64,000 nucleotides of DNA from JBBSBL01 sp963735885 (GCA_963735885.1 CAVTMP010000004.1:372001-436000), one strand, 5' to 3'. Counted from the stretch's first letter, positions 1-9,084 are shown. Numbers and translations are program-made. Notes: generated from the sequence alone by a model not told the origin.

Positions 1-864
1 TCACGATGCCCGGCAGCGGCGTCCCGATGTCGTCGGACACCGAGGACTCCGGCACCGCCGGGCGGAAGAAGACGAGGGTCGACTGCAGCGCGGCCCGGCC
101 CGCGTTCGTGGCTCGCTCGACCACGATGACGCCCGCGGGCTCGCCGCGGGTGGACAGCGCGGGATGCGCGAAGGACAAGACGCGATCGAGGTAGGACTTC
201 TCATCGAAGCCGGGGGCTCGGGGACGCCCTCCCTGCGAACCGCCACCCGCCTGCGGAAGGTCGTCTGGTCGGCGTCGATGCCGAACGCGAAGAAGCTCCC
301 CCTCGCGATCGGCTGGAGCGTGCGCCCGCTGTGGCCGAGCGCGGTGGACATCGTCAGCGTCTGGAGCGGGAACGGGGTCGTCGGGAAGTCCGCCACCCGT
401 GCCTCCGCGAACCGCGGGCGCCAAACCTCCTGGCCGTGCGAATCGCGGAACTCGAAGCCCAGGTCGAGCCCCCAGACGACCCGCGTGCCGTTGGCGGTGA
501 ACGCCGGGCCGCTGCGCGGAGGATCGGCCTGGGCGTCGAACGCGCCGATCAGGTCCCGGGTCGTGCCGGTGCCCAGGTCCACCATCAGGACGCGAGCCGT
601 CCCGGCGCCAGTGGCGCTCGTTCGCAGGAAGACCAGCTTCGTGCCGTTCGGGCTGAGCGATGGACGCAGCTCGTTGTCGGTCGTGTTCACCGACGACGGC
701 ATCGGCGACTCGGCGCCCGTCGTGACGTTCAGCTTGACGAGGTCGAGGCGGTTCGCGCCCCGGTCGACGTCGAGCGTGGCGAAGACGTCGGCGCTCGCGG
801 GCGCAGCCAACGCGAGTGCGGCGGGCGCGAGGATGGCCGGCTCCCAGCGGCGAGGTTGCAGCAT
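1..864 (-). CDS. Secreted PD40/TolB-like beta-propeller protein, partial and frameshifted
   Basis: The protein opens with a signal peptide (residues 1-25, hydrophobic core ending in APASA). It then shows PD40-type blades such as PSLSPNGTKLVFLR near residue 68 and a second blade around 120-130. It is probably an exported WD40-like repeat protein; substrate unknown. After about residue 215 the frame turns into arginine/serine-rich nonsense. The neighbouring frame instead reads a sensible continuation (GFDEKSYLDRVLSFAHPAL, then on to the edge) without a stop, so one base is probably missing in a C-run near 215-230. The gene continues beyond base 1. It lies downstream of metF on the same strand. 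Confidence 0.7.
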   Translation of the reverse strand: MLQPRRWEPAILAPAALALAAPASADVFATLDVDRGANRLDLVKLNVTTGAESPMPSSVNTTDNELRPSLSPNGTKLVFLRTSATGAGTARVLMVDLGTGTTRDLIGAFDAQADPPRSGPAFTANGTRVVWGLDLGFEFRDSHGQEVWRPRFAEARVADFPTTPFPLQTLTMSTALGHSGRTLQPIARGSFFAFGIDADQTTFRRRVAVRREGVPEPPASMRSPTSIASCPSRIPRCPPAASPRASSWSSEPRTRAGPRCSRPSSSSARRCRSPRCPTTSGRRCRAS

Positions 865-1139
865 GGCTCTCCGATGCGGGGCCCGAGCGATCCTCGCAGC
901 ATGCGCCTGCGTGCGTCAACCGGGTTGCCTTGCGCGCCTATCCGCGATCGGCCAGGGTCGCGGAGGGTGCGGGAGCGGCCGGCAGGGCGTCCGGAGGACG
1001 ACCCGCCTTAGCCTGGATCCACCGATTCCGGCGGCGCCTCGCGCCCGATCGCCTGCGCCAGCGCCGATTCCCGGCTTCCTGAAGGGTTCACCATTCGGGT
1101 GCGCCGGGAATCGCCACTGACTTGGCGCTCGGCCCCGAG

Positions 1140-1164
1140 GCATCCACCGTCGATCGGTGGATGC
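1140..1164 (-). terminator. Perfect hairpin just downstream of metF
   Basis: Arms GCATCCACCG and CGGTGGATGC (10 bp, perfect) enclose a 5-base loop. It lies right after the most plausible metF stop (1169-1171) and before the downstream gene. No clear U-tract follows on the minus strand, so it may be a weak terminator or a processing hairpin. Confidence 0.5.
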
Positions 1165-1168
1165 AGGC

Positions 1169-2090
1169 TCAGCCGAGCGCGAGCTGCGCGCCGCTCGAGG
1201 TTGCTCTGCTCGTCCCAGGGCCGCATGAGCTTGAGCGCGGCGAGGATCGCCCGCGTCGCGGGCGAGCGGTTCAGCGTGATGAAGTGGATGCCCGGCGCGC
1301 CGCCGGCGAGGAGCTTGGCGCACTGCAGCGTTGCGTACGAAACGCCGAACTCGGCGACCGCCTCGTCGTCGCCCGCGCGGGCGTCGAGCGCGCGCCGCAG
1401 GCCGTCGGGAAGGCGGGCGGCGAGAGCTCGGCCATCCGCTTGATCCCCGACTCGCTGAGGATCGGCATGACGCCCGGGATGATCGGCACGTCGATCCCCA
1501 TCGCCCGCGCGCGCTCGACGAAGTCGAAGTAGTAGCGGTTGTCGAAGAACATCTGCGTGATGAGGAACTGCGCACCTGCGTCGACCTTGGCCTTGAGGAA
1601 CCGCAGGTCCTCCTCCGGGCCGGTCGCGTGGATGTGGGTCTCCGGGAAGGCTGCGCCGCCGATCGCGAACGCGTACTCCTCGCGCAGGAGCTCGACGAGC
1701 TCGATCGAGTACTCCAGGCCGCCCTCGGTCTTCGTCCACCGAGCCTGCCCCTGCGGCGGGTCGCCGCGGAGCGCGAGGACGTTCTCGATGCCCGCGTCGC
1801 GCATCTCGTCGAGCGTGGAGCGCAGCTCGTCGACGGTCGCGTTCACGCACGTGAGGTGCGCCATCGCCTCGAGGCCGTGGTCGCTGGTTGATCCGCTTGA
1901 CCATGTCGATCGTCTTGTCGCGGGTCGTGCCGCCGGCGCCGTAGGTCACCGAGACGTACGCGGGCGCCAGGCGGACGAGGTCCTCGAGCGCCGCGGCGAG
2001 GTTCTTCTCCCCCTGCTCGGTCTTCGGCGGGAAGAACTCGAACGAGAAGACGGGCTCGTCGCTCGCCTTGAGCAGCTCGTCGATGCGCAT
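1169..2090 (-). CDS. metF: Methylenetetrahydrofolate reductase (frameshifted)
   Basis: Reduces 5,10-methylene-THF to 5-methyl-THF for methionine synthesis. The N-terminus carries the family signature FSFEFFPPKT (residues 15-24) and YVSVTYGAGGTTRDKT. The middle, in another frame, carries AHLTCVNAT, LRGDPPQG, FLITQMFFDN and VPIIPGVMPI. The end returns to the first frame (GIHFITLNRSPATRAIL). Two frameshifts are therefore needed, near 1883 and 1408. A third near 1190 would give the natural end QLALG-stop at 1169, which yields about 307 residues, normal for MetF, and places a hairpin immediately downstream. Without the third shift the frame runs to 1008. The ATG at 2090 follows the TAG of the upstream stub directly, implying translational coupling. 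Breaks in an essential-type enzyme look like sequence errors. Confidence 0.9.
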
Positions 2091-2271
2091 CTACGCGATG
2101 GTAGAGCGCCAGTGCTCGGGCTCGCCCGGCAGGCGCTCGGCCCGCCCGGTCGCCTCGAGGTGGGTCAGGTAGGCGAGCGTCTCGTTCAGGCGCCGGTTCG
2201 CGTTGAGCGGCGTCAGCGGCGAGTCGTCGAGGTCCGTCCGGGCGTGAACGAAGGATGACCTCCTGAGCAGC
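2091..2271 (-). pseudogene. 3' stub of an IS-interrupted gene, possibly MBL-fold hydrolase
   Basis: About 55 codons in the frame ending at 2091 read as natural protein (PLTPLNANRRLNETLAYL, then THLEATGRAERL) and stop immediately before the metF ATG. The rest of the reading frame runs antisense through the IS1380 transposase, so the gene is cut by the insertion. The LNANRRLNETLAYL-type tail resembles the helical C-terminal region of some MBL-fold hydrolases, but this is a recollection of family style and not a secure match. The missing 5' part is not recognisable on the far side of the IS array. Confidence 0.45.
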
Positions 2272-3712
2272 GCTTTTTCGGACGTGCCGGCGTCCGGGGG
2301 CTGCAACAGGAGGTCGCCTTCATCGTGCATGCTGACGGGCATGTCGGACTGGACGGCGTCGCGGTCGCGTTTGACGACGAGCGGGCGGTCGCCGACGCGG
2401 GGATCGTGCTCGCGGCGACGCTGGCCAAGCGACTCGGGGTCGAGGAGATCGTCGACCAGACGCTCGACCTTGGCGAGCGGCCGGGCGCGGCGAACGCGGG
2501 CGCCAAGGTCATGACGCTCGTGTCGGCGATGGCGCTCGGGGCGGACTGCATCGACAACTGCGACCTGCTGCGCGCCGGCCGGACCGGCCAGGTGCTCGGC
2601 CACCGGGTTGCGGCGCCGTCGACGCTCGGCACGTTTCTGCGGTCGTTCACGTTCGGGCACGTCCGCCAGCTCGACCGCGTGCTGGCCGACACGCTCTCGC
2701 GCGTGTGGGCGGCCGGCGCGGGACCGGGCGACGAGCGCCTGGTCATCGACGTCGACTCGTTCGTCGGCGAGGTCTTCGGTCCCAAGAAGCAAGGCGCCGC
2801 CTTCGGCTACACACGGGTGCGTGGCTACCACCCGTTGATCGCCACTCGCGCCGGCACCGGCGAGGTCCTGCACGTCCGGCTCAGGAAGGGGTCGGCGAAC
2901 ACCTCGCGCGGGATGCTGCGCTTCTGCGATGAGCTCATCGCGCGCGTCGAGCGCGCCGGTGCAACTGGCCCCAAGCTGCTGCGGGCCGACTCGGGGTTCT
3001 GGTCGAACAAGACGTTCGCGCGGCTGGAGCGCGCGGGCTGGGACTTCTCGATCGGCGTCCGCCTTCAGCCCGCCGTTCGCGCGGCGATCGACGCGATCGA
3101 CGAGCGCGCGTGGGTCACGCTGGGCGACTACCCGCCCTCGAGCATCGCCCAGATCGCCGAAACGAAACTGGGCGACCGCCGGCTGGTCGTCCGGCGCGTC
3201 CGCACGCTGGACCGCCAAGGCGAGCTGCTGCCGTCCTGGGAGCTTTATCCCTTCGTCACCAACCGCACCGACACGCTCGCCACAGTCGAGGCCGAGCACC
3301 GCCAGCACGCCGTCGTCGAACTCGCGATCCGCGACCTCAAAGACCAAGCGCTCGCGCACTTTCCGTCCGGGAAGTTCTTCGCGAACGCCGCCTGGACGGT
3401 CATCGCCTGCCTGGCGCACAACCTGCTGCGTTGGACCTCCGTGATCGGCCTGCCCGGCCAGACCGTCCGCGCCGCCCGCACGCTCAGGCGGCGGCTGCTC
3501 GCGCTGCCCGGCCGACTGACCCGCACCGCCAGACGCTGGACGCTGCACCTGCCGGCGCGCTGGCCCTGGCAGCACGCGTTCGCCGAGGCACTCGCTCGCA
3601 TCCGAGCGCTCGCGCCCGCCGCCTGACCGCGCGGCCACCGCCTCGAAGACGAACGGCCGGCCGGCCCGCCTCCAGGCGGTGATCACCGCTGCGCGAAAAC
3701 GACCGAAAACGC
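2272..3712 (+). mobile_element. IS1380-family insertion sequence (ends approximate)
   Basis: Contains one intact transposase gene. Candidate terminal repeats are imperfect: 13 bases at 2272-2284 (GCTTTTTCGGACG) against the reverse complement of 3700-3712, 11 of 13 identical. The left end falls in a gene whose 3' stub remains at 2091-2271. No convincing target duplication was found, so the limits could be off by tens of bases. Confidence 0.6.
2325..3626 (+). CDS. IS1380-family transposase
   Basis: 433 residues, close to the usual IS1380 transposase length. Recognisable DDE transposase blocks are LVIDVDSFVGEVFG (first acidic residue, ~residue 141), LLRADSGFWSNKTF (~residue 221) and the C-terminal AELAIRDLK-like stretch VVELAIRDLKDQALAHFPSG with AWTVIACLAHNLLRW. 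GTG start at 2325 is preceded by AGGAGG at about 2309-2314, the best ribosome site nearby. No frameshift is visible, in contrast to the two IS5 copies that follow, so this copy could still be mobile. Transposes by cut-and-paste in the family. It separates metF from its former upstream partner. Confidence 0.88.
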   Translation: MHADGHVGLDGVAVAFDDERAVADAGIVLAATLAKRLGVEEIVDQTLDLGERPGAANAGAKVMTLVSAMALGADCIDNCDLLRAGRTGQVLGHRVAAPSTLGTFLRSFTFGHVRQLDRVLADTLSRVWAAGAGPGDERLVIDVDSFVGEVFGPKKQGAAFGYTRVRGYHPLIATRAGTGEVLHVRLRKGSANTSRGMLRFCDELIARVERAGATGPKLLRADSGFWSNKTFARLERAGWDFSIGVRLQPAVRAAIDAIDERAWVTLGDYPPSSIAQIAETKLGDRRLVVRRVRTLDRQGELLPSWELYPFVTNRTDTLATVEAEHRQHAVVELAIRDLKDQALAHFPSGKFFANAAWTVIACLAHNLLRWTSVIGLPGQTVRAARTLRRRLLALPGRLTRTARRWTLHLPARWPWQHAFAEALARIRALAPAA

Positions 3713-3837
3713 CTCCGCGGAAACGCCTTCACGCCACCACCGACACCCCACACGACCGCGACGGCTACGCAGACCCCCCGTTCCCGCGGACCAAGCAGGC
3801 GCGCACCGCTACGCGCGCCGCCTCGGTGGATTGAGGC

Positions 3838-3852
3838 TTAGAAGCTGTCTCA
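3838..3852. repeat. Left TTA plus 12-bp terminal inverted repeat of IS element A
   Basis: TTA at 3838-3840 is followed by GAAGCTGTCTCA at 3841-3852, the exact reverse complement of TGAGACAGCTTC at 5224-5235, which is followed by TTA at 5236-5238. Beyond the perfect 12 bp the match continues weakly (ACCT after two mismatches). Confidence 0.9.
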
Positions 3853-3925
3853 ATACCTCGTGCGGGGAGGGCTTGAGCAGGGCGCGGCGAATCTCGGTAG
3901 GGAGACATAACCCGACGGGAGGTGC

Positions 3926-4733
3926 GTGGTGGCGGGGTCGGTGTGGAAGGTCCGCGACGAGTTGTGGGAGGTCGCGGCGGCCGCTGCTGCCGGTCCATCG
4001 AGCCGGATCCTCGTGGCGGGCGGCCGCGGGTCGATGATCGCGTGTGCTTCGACGCGATCGTGTTCGTGTTGTTCACCGGGATCGCCTGGCAGCACCTGCC
4101 GCGGGAGTTGGGCTGCTCGCCGGCGACCGCGCACCGCCGGCTGGGCGAGTGGCAGGCCGCGGCGTGTTCGAGCGGCTGCATCGGGAGCTGCTGCGACGCC
4201 TCAACGCGGCCGGGCGCATCGACTGGTCGACCGGGGTTGTCGACGGCAGCCATCTCCGTGCTCTTCAAGGGGGCCTTGACCGGGCCCTCGCCGGTTGACC
4301 GTGCCCGCACCGGCTCCAAGCACCACCTGCTGACCGACTCGACCGGCATTCCGCTGGCGATCACGCTGACCGGCGGGCAACCGCAACGACGTCACCCAGC
4401 TGCTGCCGCTGGTCGACGGCGTCGGGCCCGGTGCGCGGGAAGGTCGGCCGGCCGCGCCAGCGCGCCGATCGCGTGCTTGCCGACCGCGGCTATGACCACG
4501 ACAAGTACCGCCGCGAGCTGTGGAAGCGCGGCGTCAAGCCGGTGATCGCCCGTCGCGGCGCCGAGCACGGCTCGCACCTCGGGCCGCGAGCGCTGGGTCG
4601 TCGAGCGCACGTTCGCCTGGCTGCACAACCTGCGCCGGCTACGCACCCGCTACGAACGCGCGACCAACTGCACCTGGCGTTCATGCTGCTCGGCTGCGCG
4701 GTGGTCTGCCAGCGCCTGCTGCGCTGGCCCTGA
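3926..4733 (+). pseudogene. IS5-family transposase of element A, multiply frameshifted
   Basis: Pieces of one transposase appear in three frames: an N-terminal VWKVRDELWE part, FDAIVFVLFTGIAWQHLP with CSPATAHRRLGEWQ, then LLRRLNAAGRIDWSTGVVDGSHLRAL (first Asp), ITLTGG/NRNDVTQLLPLVD, ADRGYDHDKYRRELWKRGVK (second Asp) and VVERTFAWLHNLRRLRTRYER (Glu). These are the DDE blocks of IS5-type enzymes. At least five frame changes are needed, so no functional protein is encoded as read. Because neighbouring housekeeping genes also carry indels, some of these may be sequence errors. Confidence 0.85.
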
Positions 4734-4749
4734 CCGTCAGCCGTCGTCG

Positions 4750-5215
4750 TCAGACGCCGCCCGTACTGATCGGGGATCAGCCCCAGCCCCAAGATCGCAC
4801 CGGCTCTCGGGCAGCTCGCCGAACTCCTCGCGCGGGTCGAGCCTTCTCATCGAGCACCCGGCAGCGATGCCGCCAGTGGTCGCCGAAGTCGAAGACGAAG
4901 CCAAACTGATCGCCGGGCTTGACCGCGCCGAGCGACCTTGACCGCGGCGTGGTCGATCACACCTCGTGCTCGTCGAACGGATCGGGATCGGCGAAGCCGA
5001 TCCGCCGCCCGTCGGCGAGCTCGAACTCATGCAGATGCGACAGATCCCATCGCGCGAACGCCGCGTTGATCGCGTCGGCCAGCCGCTCGAAGCGTGACCG
5101 ACGGCCCGACGACGAAGATCCGCCCAGGCGACGGCTCGCAACCGCACACCCAGGCCGCCAAGCAGATCAACCCGGATCTGAAACCACGTCCGCGCCACCG
5201 CCGACCGCAGACTAC
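4750..5215 (-). pseudogene. Plasmid pRiA4b ORF-3-like protein gene inside IS element A, frameshifted
   Basis: Reading the minus strand through several frame changes gives LERLADAINAAFARWDLSHL then HEFELADGRRIGFADPDPF, VKPGDQFGFVFDFGDHWRH with RCRVLDE, DPREEFGELPE and WGWGLIPDQYGR. The order (helix with W-D-LSHLHEFE, then FDFGDHW, then a W-G-W tail) matches the PRiA4_ORF3 fold, a small family of unknown function common near mobile elements. It faces the transposase tail to tail and lies wholly between the element's inverted repeats. At least three frame changes are needed. Function unknown. Confidence 0.65.
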
Positions 5216-5223
5216 GCAGGTTC

Positions 5224-5254
5224 TGAGACAGCTTCTTAGAAGGGCTTTCACAAT
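5224..5254. repeat. Junction of IS elements A and B: right repeat of A, shared TTA, left repeat of B
   Basis: TGAGACAGCTTC (5224-5235) ends element A, TTA (5236-5238) follows, and GAAGGGCTTTCACAAT (5239-5254) begins element B. The reverse complement of the right end of B (6113-6128) matches this 16-mer at 14 positions. Confidence 0.85.
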
Positions 5255-6128
5255 GAAGGGTTGTGGCAACGGGCCGGGAATCTCGGGGGTGGTGTTCCCG
5301 AGGGCTGGAGGTCATGGAGGTGCCGTCTCGCTTCGAGATCGATGACGTGTTGTGGGCGGAGGTCGAGCCGTTGATCCCGGTGCGTCGGCGTCGGCGCCGC
5401 TACCCGGGCCGCAAGGCGCTCCCCGACCGGGTGGTGCTAAACGGCATCCTGCATGTGCTGCACACCGGGATCGCGTGGGAGGACCTGCCGCAGGAGTTCG
5501 GCTACGGGTCGGGGGTGACGTGCTGGCGGCGGTTGCGCGACTGGCAGGAGGCCGAGGTGTGGGAGGGACTGCATCAGGCTGCTGGACAAGCTCAACGCCG
5601 CCGGTGCGATCGACTGGTCGCGCGCGGCCGTCGACGGATCCCATGTTCGCGCCATTTTGGGGGGCTCCTGACCGGGCCTCCCCGGTCGATCGTTGCCGCG
5701 CGGGCTCAAACACCACGTCCTGATCGACGCCACCGGCATGCCGCTGGCCTCTCGCTGACCGGCGGCAACCGCAACGACGTCACGCAGCTGATGCCGCTGG
5801 TCGACGAGCCCGGCCGACCGGTACGGCAAGCTCGGCCGGCCGCGCAGAAGCCCGATCGGCTGCTCGCCGACCGCGGCTATGACCACGACAAGTACCGCCG
5901 CCTGCTGCGGGCCCGAGGCATCAGCCAGTGATCGCCCGACGCGAGACCGAGCACGGCTCCGGGCTCGGACGCCAGCGCTGGGTCGTCGAGCGCGGCTTCG
6001 CCCACCTGCACAACTTCCGGCGACTCCGGACCCGCTACGAACGCGACCCCACCATCCACGCCGCGTTCCTCAGCCTGGCCTGCGCGATCCTCTGCTGGCG
6101 CCGACTCAAGTCATTGTGAAAGACCCTC
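5239..6128 (+). mobile_element. IS5-family element B
   Basis: An 890-bp element with 16-bp imperfect inverted repeats (5239-5254 and 6113-6128, 14/16) flanked by TTA at 5236-5238 and 6129-6131. It adjoins element A with a single shared TTA, so one element inserted at the TTA already flanking the other. Size and target are normal for the family. Confidence 0.85.
5314..6118 (+). pseudogene. IS5-family transposase of element B, multiply frameshifted
   Basis: ATG at 5314 with a GGAGG just upstream starts MEVPSRFEIDDVLWAEVEPL, then ILHVLHTGIAWEDLPQEFGY. Later pieces in other frames give KLNAAGAIDWSRAAVDGSHV (first Asp), SLTGGNRNDVTQLMPLVD, LLADRGYDHDKYRRLLRARG (second Asp) and RWVVERGFAHLHNFRRLR (Glu), ending CAILCWRRLKSL. 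Around five frame changes lie between about 5575 and 5935. Related to, but clearly diverged from, the transposase of element A (different terminal repeats, same target). Inactive as read. Confidence 0.88.
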
Positions 6129-6131
6129 TTA

Positions 6132-6426
6132 GCGGCTGACGCTCACCAGCCGCTGGGCGCTCCGTCCGAAGGCAGACGTGGACGAGGGCGACCTCGACCT
6201 TGGGCGAGACCGTGGGTCGTCGGAGGCCGTGCCGCCCAGGTCCACCCGGGTGCCACGGCGGCGGACGACCAGGTGAGCCGTGCCTGCGGTGCGCGGTCGG
6301 CGGCGGGCTTGGAGCTCGGTGCCTCTTGCCGAGCCCGGGGGTGGCCGTCCTCGCCCGGGGCCGGCACGGGAAGCGCGAGCGAAGTAGTGTCGCTCGGTGA
6401 CCGCCAGCAACGCGAGGGAGCCAACG
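6132..6426. other. About 295 bp without a supported gene
   Basis: Between the right TTA of element B and the SnoaL-like gene. Minus-strand frames contain protein-like snatches (VVRRRGTRVDLGGTASDD and SPKVEVALVHVCLRTERP) in two different frames, which could be the broken 3' part of a secreted protein cut by the IS. The evidence is too thin to call a gene. Confidence 0.4.
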
Positions 6427-6822
6427 ATGGGCGCAGCCGAGAATGCCGCGATCGTGCGGCGCGGATACGAGGCCTTCAACACGGGCGACGTGGGGACGCT
6501 CACGGAGCTCTTCGACGAGAGCGCCTCGTGGCACACGCCGGGGCGCGGCTCGCTCGCCGGCGACCACGTGGGCCGCGAGGCGACGTTCGCCTACTTCGGC
6601 CAGCTGGGCGGGCAGACGGGAGGGACCTTCCGGGCCGAGCTGCGCGAGGTGACCGCTGACGACGACGGCCACGTCGTCGGGATCCATCACAACAGCGGTG
6701 AGCGAAACGGCAAGCGCCTGGATGTCGACTGCTGCCTTCGCTTCGAGCTCAAGGACGGCCGGGTCGTCGACGGCCGGGAGCATTTCGAAGACCTCTACGC
6801 CTGGGACGAGTTCTGGTCGTAG
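6427..6822 (+). CDS. SnoaL-like/NTF2-superfamily protein
   Basis: 131 residues, the size of a single cone-shaped alpha+beta barrel domain. Typical features are the opening helix NAAIVRRGYEAFNTGDVGTL, then FDESASWHTPGRGSLAGDHV and repeated FAYFGQL, and the tail RVVDGREHFEDLYAWDEFWS, as in ketosteroid-isomerase-like proteins. Members bind or isomerise small hydrophobic molecules; the substrate here cannot be told. ATG at 6427 is preceded by GAGGGAG with good spacing. An in-frame GTG at 6397 would add ten unlikely residues. Stands alone between the IS array and a convergent hydrolase gene. Confidence 0.85.
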   Translation: MGAAENAAIVRRGYEAFNTGDVGTLTELFDESASWHTPGRGSLAGDHVGREATFAYFGQLGGQTGGTFRAELREVTADDDGHVVGIHHNSGERNGKRLDVDCCLRFELKDGRVVDGREHFEDLYAWDEFWS

Positions 6823-6902
6823 CCTCGGCGCCGCAAGCCCGGCGTAAGCCCGACACTCGTCGTTCGAGGACGAGCGAGTGCGCGGTCTCCTCGAGCGTGG
6901 GG

Positions 6903-7021
6903 TCAGCGCCTCACGATCGTGAAGCTCAGCGCATGCGGGCGTGAGGCCCCGGCTGCGTTGACGGCCGCGAACACCGCCCGATAGCGGCGCGGCGCCGGCG
7001 CCTCACTGCCCAGCCACTCGC
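6903..7021 (-). pseudogene. C-terminal remnant of a secreted Ig/FN3-type protein
   Basis: About 38 codons ending at 6903 read RYRAVFAAVNAAGASRPHAL then SFTIVRR-stop. This is the usual last strand pattern of bacterial Ig-like or fibronectin-type modules on exported proteins (YRAVF..N/D-A.G....L.F.I). No start or upstream domain exists because the hydrolase gene end lies immediately upstream. It looks like a leftover tail after a deletion. Confidence 0.35.
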
Positions 7022-7024
7022 GCC

Positions 7025-9084
7025 TCACCGGTCGCCCTGAAGGACCGGCTCGCGCGGCACCTCGTACGCCGGCGGCTCGGTCGCATCGCGCCTCCGCCGC
7101 CATCCGCCGCCACGTCGCAAGCGATCAGGGCGAGGTTTGCGCCCGCGACCGCGCCGACGAGCGTCGTGACCACGGCGAGCATCTCGCTCGCGCATCCGAA
7201 GCCCAGCCAACCGCCGGCCAGAGCCCCCGCGACGGCTGCCGCGAGTCCGGCCCGGCCAGCGGCCGCCCGGTCCGGACCGCGCCAGCCCAGCCAGCCCGCC
7301 AGCGCGACGGACACGGCCATCCCGAGCACGATCAGCGGCTCGGCGTCGGCCGGGACGCTCGGCAGCGCGATCAGCGCGAAGAGCGCTGCGGCGAGCCAGC
7401 CGCCGACCCCGATCACGAGCGCCCAGGCCGACCGCGCCACCACGCGCGTCACGCGACCGAGGCGGCCTCGCCTCCGCACCCGGAGGGCCATCCAGGCGAG
7501 CGACAGCATGGTGAAGAGCGCGAGCCCGGCCATCGAACCGGCGACGAGCTTGGCGAGCTCGGTCTGCGTGAGAGGAGGCGTGAAGTCGACCTTCTGGGGG
7601 ACGTAGCGCGACGCGTCGACCCGTCCGGTGTCGAGGTACACGTTGACGAGGTGGCTGCCCGCTGCGGCCTGGGTCTTCCAGAAGTCCGTCGTGTGCCCGA
7701 AGCCGTGCAGCAGGACCTGGTGGCCGTCGCGCAGGTGCGGCAGCAGCTCGCGGGTCGCGTTCGCGGCGGGCGTCGCGCCGTCGAGCGTCCCGCTGATCAG
7801 CAGCGTCGGCACGCCGGAGTCGCGCATGCGCGAGTAGGCGCTCTCGCCCGGCGTGGCCGGCCAGGCGCGGGCGAGCGCTCCGCCGGCCCACAGGAACGTG
7901 CTGCCGGCATCGCCGAGCGGCGAGCCCGGGTGCGAGCCGCGACGGAAGTGCTTCGCGGCCGCCGCGGCGTCGACACGCGCCATGGCGGCGCTGTCCCCCC
8001 AGACCTGGATCCGGGGGAAGAGCAGGCCGGCCGCGAACGACTGGAACCACAGGCCGCTGGCATCGCCCTCGGCGGCGGCCCGCCAGGCGTCGAGCGTCAT
8101 CGGCGCCGAGATCGGCGAGGCCTGCGCCGAGGCGTCCATGAGGCCGAAGAACGAGCCGAGCTCCATGTTGCCGCGCTGGATCGGGAGCGGGCCCCAGCTG
8201 CCCGGCAGGTGTGCGGCGGTGTGCCGCATCGAGGCGACCAGACCGCCGTACCGGGTGCGGCAGTCCGGGCCCCGTCCGCACAGCGCCGCGAAGCGACGCA
8301 GCTGCGCGTCAGTTTGCGAGGCCGCCCAGACGAAGTGGCCGGGCGGGTTGACCCCGATCATCGCCGACCGGCGGATGCTCCGCGGGTGACGCCACGCGTA
8401 GACGAGCGCGACGCGGGTGCCGAAGCTCTCGCTCAGCAGGTCGACGCGCCGGTAGCCCATCGCGCGCCGGGCGGCCTCGAGATCGTCGACGCGCTCGGGC
8501 AGCGTGTAGCCCGCCAGATCGAATCCCTCCGACCGGAGCCGGGCGGCGCACGAGCGCATGGCACGGGCGGACGCGCGCAGCGACGCCGTGCTCAGCAGAT
8601 CGGCGCTCTCGCGGCGCGCCGAGCTGACCTCCGGGCAGTCGAGCCGCGCGGACCCGTCCACCCCCCGGTAGCCGACGAGCACGAGGTCGCGATGGCCGGT
8701 GTAGCGGCTCGCGAAGGGGAACTCCATGTTGGTCCTGCCCGGGCCGCCCTCGAGGCGGAAGATCGGCTCCGCCGGATGAGGCGAGCGGGAGCGGATGCGC
8801 GTCACCGGCAGGGCGATCAGGCGCGATTGCGGATCGGCCCGGTTCTCGGGGACGACCAGCGTGCCGCAATCGGCGCGGACGTCGCCCCGCTCGGTGGCGT
8901 AGGTGCACGGCTCCAGCGTGAGCTGCCCCGCGTGCGCCCCCGAGGGCACCGCGGTCGCGCCGCCGGAGCCGGTGGACCGCACGAGCAGGAGGCCGGCCAC
9001 GGCGACGGCGATCGCCAGCAGGCCGGCGATCCGCCCGGGCGTCCAGATGCGGTGCTTGGAGAGTGTCTCGGTCTTGGATCTCAT
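7025..9084 (-). CDS. Membrane-anchored alpha/beta hydrolase, tripeptidyl-aminopeptidase-like, with C-terminal membrane segments
   Basis: Residues 18-36 form a signal anchor. The hydrolase domain has GGPG at 113-116 (oxyanion region), the nucleophile elbow SESFG at 218-222 (Ser220), TLLISGTLDGATP with the acidic residue, and LLHGFGHTTDF with the catalytic His. This is the layout of proline-iminopeptidase/TAP-type peptidases. After residue 510 come about five hydrophobic helices, an unusual C-terminal membrane domain. The last 30 residues change frame near 7095. The alternative frame ends naturally as EPPAYEVPREPVLQGDR-stop at 7025 and is preferred over the frame ending at 7003. Divergent from a histidine kinase/regulator pair, which may control it. 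Substrate unknown. Confidence 0.8.

Larger units (their letters stand above)
3841..5235 (+). mobile_element. IS5-family element A with extra 3' cargo
   Basis: Bounded by perfect 12-bp inverted repeats (3841-3852 and 5224-5235) and flanked by TTA on both sides, as expected for a 3-bp target duplication. At 1,395 bp it is about 500 bp longer than its transposase reading region, which ends near 4733. The extra part carries a broken pRiA4b ORF-3-like gene on the opposite strand. Its right TTA is shared with the left flank of element B. Confidence 0.85.

Noticed and set aside
2091..3686. 531-codon minus-strand frame across the IS1380 element
   Set aside because: Only its last ~55 codons (the interrupted gene stub) are natural; the rest is antisense to the transposase.
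4970..5000. In-frame TGA within the pRiA4b ORF-3-like gene as a selenocysteine codon
   Set aside because: The reading frame also shifts at the same place and nearby, so ordinary frame damage explains it.
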